From NCBI RefSeq assembly GCF_016862115.1, contig NZ_BOMI01000186.1, positions 1 to 64,000 of the forward strand: 64,000 nucleotides of DNA, read 5' to 3'. Of this stretch, positions 17,701-23,980 are shown in pieces (within the stretch, counting starts at the first letter, position 1; each line of letters opens with the position of its first letter). Under the pieces are notes generated by a model, which saw only the letters and a list, made by a program, of their open reading frames with translations, was not told the origin of the DNA and did no database searches. The DNA comes from Paractinoplanes deccanensis (GTDB lineage: Bacteria; Actinomycetota; Actinomycetes; Mycobacteriales; Micromonosporaceae). The translations under genes were made by a program, and so were the position numbers.

Positions 17701-19866
17701 TCGCCGGCCGGCGACACCTGGCTGATCAACGCACAGGCCGAGATCGGTACGGACGTCGACGTGCACGGGGGCCCGATCGCCCCCGGCACCGGCGACGACG
17801 CCGAGTTCGCCGATCCGGGCCTGATCCGCGAGCGCCTGGCGACCGTGGGTGTGCCGGCCACCGGCTTCGAGTGGACCGTGGAGCGGCTGCGGCGCGGCGC
17901 CGGAGTGATCGTCGCGGAGGTGAAGGCCCCGCACGGCCGGACGGGCGCGCAAAGCTGGGCGGTCGCCTTCGACGCGGTCATGTCGATCGCGCCGGCGGTG
18001 TTCCCCGGCACCCCCCTGCTGCGCATGGCCGTCGACGCGGACCTAATCGCGGTCGGCGGCGACGCACCGGAGACCGTGACGGTCACCGTCGTGCTCGCGG
18101 ACGAGCGCCTCGGTCTCACCCACGCGGTCGTGGCCGACCCGGCCGGCCGGCGCATCGCGCGGGTCGACGGCCTGCGCTACACCGAGCTCGGCGACGCGGC
18201 GCCGGCGACGGACGCGCGCCGGGCGCTGCACACGACCGCCTGGCGGCCGGCGGACGCTGCCGACGGCCGCCCGGCGACCCGTACGGTCGTGCTGGTCGGT
18301 TCTGCCCTGGCGTCGCTGGCGGGCGGGCTGTCGGCCGCCGGGGTCACCTGTCACGCGGTGCCCGACGCTGCGAGTCTCGGCGCGCTCGCCGCCGGCCTCG
18401 ACGCGTCGGCCGAGGTGCTCGTGAGCCCGGTCGACCATGTCCGGCCGGTGAGCGTGGCCACGCGTCGCGCGCGGGAGGAGCTCGACGCCGTGGCCGAGGC
18501 CGTCTGCCGGCTGCCGGAGGAGCGCCGGCCGCGGCTGTGGTGCCTCACCTCCGGCGTCCGCGACAGCAGCCACGCCGCGCACACCCGGCAGGCGCCCCTC
18601 TGGGGCCTGATCCGTGCCCTGCGAGCCGGGCATCCCGGCTTGCGCGTGGGCACCGTCGACCTCGGGCCGGCCTGGGACGGGTCCGCGGCGGAGGCGTTCC
18701 TGGAGGCGCTGGACCGGGCCGCGGACGAGGACGTGGTGGCGCTCGACGCCGACGGGCCGGCGGTGCCCCGGCTCACCCGGGTGGACCTCGACGGCACCGG
18801 CTCACCGCCCCCGGTGCGCGCCGACAGCACGTACGCCGTCGTCGGGGCCTTCACCCCGGCCGGGGTCGCCGCCGCGCACTGGCTGGCCGAGCTCGGCGCC
18901 GGGCGGCTGGTCCTGCTCGACGACGTGGCGCTTCCGCACCGGGCGGAATGGGATCACACCGAGGGTCTCCGCCCGGAGATCGCCGCCGTCCGGGCGCTGG
19001 AGGCGCGCGGCGTCGCTGTCTTCACCGCGACGGCCGACGTGGCCGCGTGGGCCCGCCGCGGCAGCCTCGTCCCGGAGACGTGGGATCTGCCGCCCGTGCG
19101 CGGTGTGGTGTACGCGGCGCCGGACAAGCCCGGCGGGGACCTCGGCTCCTGCCTCGCGGTGATCGACGCGCTGCACGCCACGTATCCGCCGCAGGCCCTG
19201 GACCTCCTGCTCTTCGCGGTGCCGCTGGAGGCGCGGGTGTCGCCCGAGCCCGGTGACGCGCGGGCGGCCGTCGCCTCGTACGCCGACTCGCTCACCGCGC
19301 ATCGGGTGGCGAGCGGCTGCCGGGGGACGTGGAGCATCGGCTGGCCGGCCGGCGAGCTGCCCGGGACCGCGGCGGTGGATCCGAGCCTGCTGTTCGAGGC
19401 GGCCGGGCATGCGCTCGGCCACGGCCCCGGCGCGTACGCGGTCGTGAGCCCGGCCTCCGACGACGCGCCGCGGCCACCGCTGCTCGCGGCCCTGACCGTC
19501 GAGGAGGTCTCCGCCGCCGACGGCACGGCCAACGCGGGCGGCGCCGGAGCCGTCCCCCTCGACAGCCTGGCGCCGGACGAGCTGCGCCGGATCGTCGCCG
19601 AGGAGGCCGACCGGCTCATCGCCGGCGAGATGCGGCTGTCGGCCGGCGAGCTCGACCGGCGACGGCCCCTCGTCGAGCAGGGCATGGACTCGGTCATGAC
19701 GGTGGTCGTCCGGCGGCGGCTCCAGCAGCGCTTCGGGCACGACCTGCCCACGACGCTGCTCTGGCAGCAGCCCACGGTCGACGCGATCGCGGGGTTCATC
19801 ACCGAGTTGCTGCTCGCCGCGCGCGCCGGGTCCGAGGACGGCGAGATCCTGGCGAAGGGAGCCTGA
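14719..19866 (+). CDS. iterative type I polyketide synthase, KS-AT-DH/TH-(degenerate KR)-ACP
   Basis: This 1715-residue single-module PKS resembles bacterial orsellinate and 6-methylsalicylate synthases. KS: residues about 10-430 with Cys182 in DTACSAS, His317 in EAHGTGT and His357 in NIGH. AT: about 530-830, GHSMGE with Ser628, and IAFH in the specificity position, which points to malonyl-CoA. DH/thioester-hydrolase-like: about 890-1150, with His932 in HALNGVEIVP and Asp1085 in FDAVMS. KR region: about 1370-1590, but its nucleotide loop reads VVGAFTPAG and the expected Tyr/Asn catalytic segment reads DARAAVASYADSL, so reduction is unlikely. ACP: Ser1658 in GMDSVMT. There is no thioesterase domain. 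Prediction: an unreduced tetraketide such as orsellinate or a homologue, passed on by the KAS III-like partner. The ATG has GGAGGGGG just upstream. Confidence 0.93.
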   Translation: MTNAADLRTAEPIAVVGLGCRLPGDVYGPEQFWDLLVEQRSTVGDVPWERWAPYAAHGAEFTSAMRRAIARGNFISGIEEFDTEFFGITPREAELMDPQQRILLEVTWEALEHAGIVPGTLAGTDAGVFVGLCSGDYGSRLLEDLPGIEAWTGIGAASCGTANRISHVLDLRGPSIAVDTACSASLVAVHLACQSLRLAESTVAIAAGVNLIASPGQSLTLGAAGALAPDGRSKPFDASADGYGRGEGCGVVVLKLLSDAERDGDRVLAVIRGSAVNQDGHTNGIMAPCGAAQEHVMIRACEQAGVDPATVDYVEAHGTGTRLGDPMEASAISAVYGARRAGGDPCLVGSVKSNIGHLEGAAGVASVIKTTLALQNAVVPASLLHTELNPEIPWADSGLRLAESAAQWPRRAHPRRAGVSGFGYGGTVAHLVMEQAPQRAAGPAPRDDDEVRLYPLSAAGGAALRQAAAELAEHVGGRTEVPLAAVGRTLAHHRTHQSHRAGIVAGGREELVAGLRLLAADRPADGVVTDVVRPRQGRGLVWVFSGHGSHWSGMGRELLEAEPEFAKVIDVLDPVFAAESGFTARELIRSGTFETVDRIQPMIFAMQVGLAAMWRGRGVTPDAVIGHSMGEVAAAVTCGLLTLEEGARVSCWRSRLLTRAEGKGDMVMVSLSFDQAAQRLAGRADLSPAIAASPVSTVLAGDLRAVQEVLDTWPDEGIQARRVSARIAFHSPHMDPLLAELTELCAGLRPGTPAIPMYSTALTDPRAVPSGDGHYWATNLRQPVRLAAAVGAAAEDGFDAFLEVSAHPLIAHSVGETLAEKGLDEAFTGISLRRNRPEVRTYLAAVAAAHCAGVGVDWSSLQPGGSLTALPTTAWQRRRLWRETSDGTQTRQRGHDVESYTLLGTRQSIAGSPMVVWRTGLDDGNRPYPGSHALNGVEIVPASVLVSTFMAAGAGADGRPAHLDGLVMRQPLITNDYREIQVVRDGGALRLASRSPAGDTWLINAQAEIGTDVDVHGGPIAPGTGDDAEFADPGLIRERLATVGVPATGFEWTVERLRRGAGVIVAEVKAPHGRTGAQSWAVAFDAVMSIAPAVFPGTPLLRMAVDADLIAVGGDAPETVTVTVVLADERLGLTHAVVADPAGRRIARVDGLRYTELGDAAPATDARRALHTTAWRPADAADGRPATRTVVLVGSALASLAGGLSAAGVTCHAVPDAASLGALAAGLDASAEVLVSPVDHVRPVSVATRRAREELDAVAEAVCRLPEERRPRLWCLTSGVRDSSHAAHTRQAPLWGLIRALRAGHPGLRVGTVDLGPAWDGSAAEAFLEALDRAADEDVVALDADGPAVPRLTRVDLDGTGSPPPVRADSTYAVVGAFTPAGVAAAHWLAELGAGRLVLLDDVALPHRAEWDHTEGLRPEIAAVRALEARGVAVFTATADVAAWARRGSLVPETWDLPPVRGVVYAAPDKPGGDLGSCLAVIDALHATYPPQALDLLLFAVPLEARVSPEPGDARAAVASYADSLTAHRVASGCRGTWSIGWPAGELPGTAAVDPSLLFEAAGHALGHGPGAYAVVSPASDDAPRPPLLAALTVEEVSAADGTANAGGAGAVPLDSLAPDELRRIVAEEADRLIAGEMRLSAGELDRRRPLVEQGMDSVMTVVVRRRLQQRFGHDLPTTLLWQQPTVDAIAGFITELLLAARAGSEDGEILAKGA

Positions 19867-19867
19867 C

Positions 19868-21283
19868 GTGAGCGACGGCATTCGGGGCAGGCTGCTGTTC
19901 GCCAGCCTGCCCAGCGCGGGCCTGATCAATCCGCTGCTGGCGATCGCCCAGGAGCTGGTGCGGCGCGACGCGGACCTCTGGTTCGCCTGCACCGACGAAC
20001 GGGCGGACGAGATCCGCCGGATCGGCGGGGGAGCGGCCGGCGGCTCCGTGCGGTTCGTGTCGCTCGGCCGGTACCGGCCTCACCTGTGGCCGGCCAACTG
20101 GGACCAGGCGACGCTGCGGGCGATGACCACCGGCCGGCGGGTGCGCGACTTCGCGGCCTTCATGGACACCAACGTCGACCGCGAGTACACCGAGGAGCTG
20201 TACCAGCGGACGCTGGCCGCCATCGACGAGGTGCAACCCGACCTGATCGTGGCCGACTCGTGCACCGGCTGGGCCATCGACGCCGCGATGAAGCGGGGCA
20301 TCCCGTACGTCCTGACGATCGCCGTGCCGGTCAGCAGCTTCTACGTGGACACGCTGCCGTGGAGCTATCCGACACCGGGGTCGGGCCTGCCGGCCCGGAT
20401 GTCCGCCCGGCAGCGGGTCGAGAACGTGCTCTTCCGCCTGGGCACCCGCGCGGTCATGGCCAGCCCTCGCCGCATGCGGCCCGCCCTGGCCGATCTGCGT
20501 CGCCGCAAGGCCGAGGGGATCCCGAACGCGGAGGGCATCCCGTCGCGCTACGCCCGGGCCGCGGCCGACATTCTCGGCTGCTCGGTGTTCGGCCTGGAAT
20601 ACCCGTTCCCGGCCGCGTCGCCGAACCTGCACATGGTCGGTGCCGTGCTTCCCGGCGACTCCGGGGAGATCGTGCCGAATCCCTCCTTGGACACCTGGCT
20701 GGACGAGCACCCGTCGATCGTCTACATCGGCTTCGGCACGTTCATGCGCCCCTCCGCGGGCCAGGTGGCCGCGCTGGCCGAGGTGGCCCGCCGGCTCGCA
20801 CCGCGGCACCACGTGCTGTGGAAGCTCGACGAGACCCGGCAGAAGATGTTGCCGGCCGACCTGCCCGCGAACCTGCGGGTCGAGGCATGGCTGCCGTCCC
20901 AGCTGGAGGTCCTGGCACATCCGAACGTGCGGGTGTTCTTCAACCACGGCGGCGGCAACGCGTTCCACGAGGGGCTGGTGCACGGCAAGCCGCTGCTGGT
21001 CATGCCGTTCTGGATGGACTGCAACGACTTCGCGGCCCGCGCTGCCGACAGCGGTGCCGGGCTCGTGGTGCGCAACGTCGACAGACCGGACGTCGACGAC
21101 ATCGTCAACAAGATCACCACGCTGGTGACGGATCCCGCCTACCGGCAACGAGCCGAGCACTGGGCCGGCAGGCTGCGCTCCGCCGGCGGCAGCGTGGCCG
21201 CGGCCGACCTCATCCAACGCCGGCTGGGCCTGCTCGGCACGGCGTCCGGCGCCGCGTCCGCAGACCGAACCGCACCGAGCTGA
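19868..21283 (+). CDS. MGT-family glycosyltransferase (second copy)
   Basis: This is a paralogue of the glycosyltransferase at 6666-8057, 471 residues, with the same architecture and many identical blocks: FASLPSAGLINPLL, the DLWFACTDE segment, IVYIGFGTFM, NHGGGNAFHEGLVHGKPLL in pieces, and PFWMDCNDFA. As in the first copy, the His of the usual GHxxP acceptor motif is Leu. The start is the GTG at 19868 with GAAGGGA 6 nt upstream, one base after the PKS stop. It probably uses the GDP-sugar from the dehydratase encoded immediately downstream. Two such transferases imply two glycosylation steps, or the same step on two acceptors. Confidence 0.9.
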   Translation: MSDGIRGRLLFASLPSAGLINPLLAIAQELVRRDADLWFACTDERADEIRRIGGGAAGGSVRFVSLGRYRPHLWPANWDQATLRAMTTGRRVRDFAAFMDTNVDREYTEELYQRTLAAIDEVQPDLIVADSCTGWAIDAAMKRGIPYVLTIAVPVSSFYVDTLPWSYPTPGSGLPARMSARQRVENVLFRLGTRAVMASPRRMRPALADLRRRKAEGIPNAEGIPSRYARAAADILGCSVFGLEYPFPAASPNLHMVGAVLPGDSGEIVPNPSLDTWLDEHPSIVYIGFGTFMRPSAGQVAALAEVARRLAPRHHVLWKLDETRQKMLPADLPANLRVEAWLPSQLEVLAHPNVRVFFNHGGGNAFHEGLVHGKPLLVMPFWMDCNDFAARAADSGAGLVVRNVDRPDVDDIVNKITTLVTDPAYRQRAEHWAGRLRSAGGSVAAADLIQRRLGLLGTASGAASADRTAPS

Positions 21284-21298
21284 CCACCAGGAGGAACC

Positions 21299-22333
21299 GT
21301 GTCGCGCCGAGCATTGATCACCGGCATCACCGGCCAGGACGGGTCGTACCTGGCCGAGCATCTGCTGGAGAAAGGGTACGAGGTGTGGGGCCTGGTACGC
21401 GGCCAGGCGAATCCGCGCCGGTCACGGGTCAGCCGCCTCGTGCACGACCTGCGTTTCGTCGAGGGGGACCTGCTCGACCAGAGCAGCCTGATCGCCGCCA
21501 TCGACCGGGTCCAGCCCGACGAGGTGTACAACCTCGGCGCGATCTCGTACGTGCCGCTCTCCTGGCAACAGGCGGAGCTGACCGGTGAGGTCACCGGGCT
21601 CGGCGTGCTGCGCATGCTGGAGGCGCTGCGGGTGGTCTCCGGCGTCAGCTCGTCGTCGTCGAGCACGCCGTCTCGTCAGGTCCGCTTCTATCAGGCGTCG
21701 TCGTCGGAGATGTTCGGCAAGGTCGCGGAGACGCCCCAGTCCGAGACCACCGTCTTCCACCCGAGGAGCCCGTACGGCGTCGCCAAGGCCTACGGGCACT
21801 TCATCACCCGCAACTACCGGGAGTCCTTCGGGATGTACGCCGTCTCGGGCATCCTGTTCAACCACGAGTCGCCGCGCCGGGGCCTGGAGTTCGTCACCCG
21901 GAAGATCTCGCACACCGTCGCCAAGATCAAGCTTGGCCTGGCCGGCGAGCTCAAGCTCGGCAATCTCGATGCCCGGCGCGACTGGGGCTTCGCCGGCGAC
22001 TACGTGAGCGCCATGCACCTGATGCTGGTCCAGGACGAGCCGCGCGACTACGTGGTCGGCACCGGCATCATGCACTCGGTGCGCGACGCGGTCCGGATAG
22101 CCTTCGGCGCCGTCGGCCTGGACTGGACGCGGTACGTGGTGGTCGACGACGAGTTCGTCCGCCCGGCCGAGGTCGAGACCCTCTGCGCCGATCCCACCCG
22201 CGCCCGCGAGGACCTCGGCTGGGAGCCGCGCCTGAAGTTCGAGGAGCTGATGACGATGATGGTCGAGGCGGACCTGGCGCAGCTGACCCACGCCCAGAAG
22301 TACGACGAGTACTCCGCGCACGTCGATTGGTGA
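21299..22333 (+). CDS. gmd: GDP-mannose 4,6-dehydratase (second copy)
   Basis: This is the second dehydratase of the cluster, 344 residues, starting at a GTG behind AGGAGGAA. The catalytic elements are present: TGITGQDGSYL, SSSEMFG, SPYGVAK for YxxxK, NHESPRRGLEFVTRK and RDWGFAGDYV. Compared with the first copy it has a serine-rich insertion (VSGVSSSSSSTPSRQ) before the RFYQASSSEM segment, encoded by a short tcg-repeat at about 21646-21665. The two copies are clearly diverged, so duplication is old or each has its own origin. It is the last gene of the PKS operon and ends in front of a perfect palindrome. Confidence 0.92.
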   Translation: MSRRALITGITGQDGSYLAEHLLEKGYEVWGLVRGQANPRRSRVSRLVHDLRFVEGDLLDQSSLIAAIDRVQPDEVYNLGAISYVPLSWQQAELTGEVTGLGVLRMLEALRVVSGVSSSSSSTPSRQVRFYQASSSEMFGKVAETPQSETTVFHPRSPYGVAKAYGHFITRNYRESFGMYAVSGILFNHESPRRGLEFVTRKISHTVAKIKLGLAGELKLGNLDARRDWGFAGDYVSAMHLMLVQDEPRDYVVGTGIMHSVRDAVRIAFGAVGLDWTRYVVVDDEFVRPAEVETLCADPTRAREDLGWEPRLKFEELMTMMVEADLAQLTHAQKYDEYSAHVDW

Positions 22334-22345
22334 CGATCTCCCCGT

Positions 22346-22383
22346 ACGGTGACGGCCGGTCCGCGCGGACCGGCCGTCACCGT
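22346..22383. terminator. 38-bp perfect palindrome, probable bidirectional terminator
   Basis: The whole 38-base stretch equals its own reverse complement: arms start ACGGTGACGGCCGGTCC and meet at a GCGC centre. It lies in the 60-bp gap between two convergent genes (dehydratase and MFS exporter). It has no T-run, as is common for actinobacterial hairpins, and can serve both directions. Confidence 0.85.
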
Positions 22384-22393
22384 GTCTCGCGGG

Positions 22394-23980
22394 TCAGCTC
22401 GCGGGCGGCCCGCTCCGCTCGGCGGCCGGGCGCCGCGGCCCCGGCGGCGTGCCGAACTGCGACGCCAGCGGACGGTTCTTGAGCAAGGCCACCGTCACCA
22501 GGGTGAGCACGGCGATCGGCACCGTGACGGTGAAGATGTCGCCGGTCGCGACCGCGTAGGCCTGTTCGACGACGGCCCGGACCGGCTCCGGCAGGTCGCC
22601 CAGGTCCGGAAGCGTCCCGCCGACGTCGCCGTGGCCGGCATCGGCGCCGGCCGCCCCGGAGGCGATCACCGACTGGACGCGATGGGCGAACACGGCGCCG
22701 AGGACGGTGACCCCGACCGAGCCGCCCAGGCTCCGGAAGAACGACAGCGTCGACGTCGCCACGCCGAGCTGCCGCATGTCGACCGAGCTCTGCGCCACCA
22801 GGACCAGGTTCTGCATCAGGCATCCGACGCCGAGGCCGAGCAGCGTGATGGCCACCGTGAACCACACGAGCCCGGTGCCCGCGTCGACCAGGGCGAGCAT
22901 GACCGTGCCGGCGCCGGCCAGCACGCCGCCGGTCACGAGGACCGCCTTCCACCGGCCGGTCGCGGTGATGAAGCGGCCCGCCGCCGTGGACGCGACGACG
23001 ATGCCCAGCGCCATCGGCAGGCTCAGCAGGCCGGTCTGGCCGGGCGACAGTCCCTGTGCCAGCTGGAGGTAGGGCGGGACGAAGACGGAGCCACCGAACA
23101 TCATGACGCCGACGAGCAGGCTGGCCAGGGTGGTGAGGGCGACCGTCCGGTTGCGGAACAGGCTCAGCGGCAGCACGGGCTCGGGGCTGCGAGCCTCGAC
23201 CCAGATGGCCAGCCCCAAGGCCACCAAGCCACCGGTCACCAGCACGGTGCTCCACGCCGAGCGCCAGGCGAAGACGTCGCCGGCCAGCGAGCACCAGATG
23301 AGCAGCGAGCTGGCGGCGACGACGATCAGCGCGGCGCCGAGGTAGTCGATGTGCACCTCACGGCGCATCGCGGGCAGGTGGAAGGTCCGCTGGAGCACGA
23401 CCATGGACAGCACCGCGAAGGGCGCGCCGAAGAAGAAGCACAACCGCCAGCCGATGCCGGGCACCTCGGCCAGAGCGCCGCCCAGCGGCGGGCCGATGAT
23501 GGTGCCGACGGTGAAGACCGCGCCGAACAGGCCCATGTACTTGCCGCGCTCGCGCGGCGGGACGATCACCGCCATCACGACGGGCACCATCGCGGTGAGC
23601 CCGCCGGCGCCGATGCCCTGCGCGACCCGGCTCACGATGAGCACCCCGATCGAGCCGGCGAAACCGGCGACGAGCGACCCGAGCACGAAGAGCGCCAGGG
23701 ACGCCTGCAACAGCCACTTCTTGTCGTACAGGTCGGCGAACTTGCCCCAGAGCGGTACCGAGACGGTCATGGCGAGCAGCTCCGCCGTGACGATCCAGGT
23801 GTACGCCGACTGCGAGCCGCCGAGCTCGGTCACGATGCCCGGCAGGGCCACCGTGACCACGGTCGGCGCCAGGACCGCGACGAACATCCCCAGCAGCAGT
23901 CCGTAGACGGTCATCATGACGCCCTTGGCCGGGGCGGGCTGCGGTGCCGCCGCCGTGGGCGATTCCGGCCTGGTGCTCAT
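22394..23980 (-). CDS. MFS drug exporter, DHA2 family (14 TM type)
   Basis: This 528-residue integral membrane transporter shows the DHA2 pattern: a TM1 with VAVLAPTVVTVALPGI, the motif A loop LWGKFADLYDKKW, an RVAQGIGAGG segment (motif C-like region) and LFGAVFTVGTIIGPPLGG in pieces. The ATG overlaps the stop of the upstream HelR gene as ATGA, so the two are co-translated. Members export hydrophobic drugs by proton exchange. Facing the biosynthetic cluster across a terminator and paired with a resistance ATPase, it is a good candidate for self-resistance or export, though general drug efflux is equally possible from sequence alone. Confidence 0.9.
   Translation of the reverse strand: MSTRPESPTAAAPQPAPAKGVMMTVYGLLLGMFVAVLAPTVVTVALPGIVTELGGSQSAYTWIVTAELLAMTVSVPLWGKFADLYDKKWLLQASLALFVLGSLVAGFAGSIGVLIVSRVAQGIGAGGLTAMVPVVMAVIVPPRERGKYMGLFGAVFTVGTIIGPPLGGALAEVPGIGWRLCFFFGAPFAVLSMVVLQRTFHLPAMRREVHIDYLGAALIVVAASSLLIWCSLAGDVFAWRSAWSTVLVTGGLVALGLAIWVEARSPEPVLPLSLFRNRTVALTTLASLLVGVMMFGGSVFVPPYLQLAQGLSPGQTGLLSLPMALGIVVASTAAGRFITATGRWKAVLVTGGVLAGAGTVMLALVDAGTGLVWFTVAITLLGLGVGCLMQNLVLVAQSSVDMRQLGVATSTLSFFRSLGGSVGVTVLGAVFAHRVQSVIASGAAGADAGHGDVGGTLPDLGDLPEPVRAVVEQAYAVATGDIFTVTVPIAVLTLVTVALLKNRPLASQFGTPPGPRRPAAERSGPPAS

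Noticed and set aside
14473..17952. Open frame of 1159 codons on the minus strand
   Set aside because: It lies wholly antisense to the PKS gene, whose KS and AT motifs are unmistakable. Its product is an Arg/Gly/Ala/His-rich string with no domain; such frames are typical of third-position GC bias.
14719..19866. First module of a modular macrolide PKS
   Set aside because: It is a single module with an aromatic-PKS-type DH/TH, no docking domains and a KAS III partner, and it is followed at once by a glycosyltransferase. It fits the iterative aromatic class. No other PKS gene is in the window.
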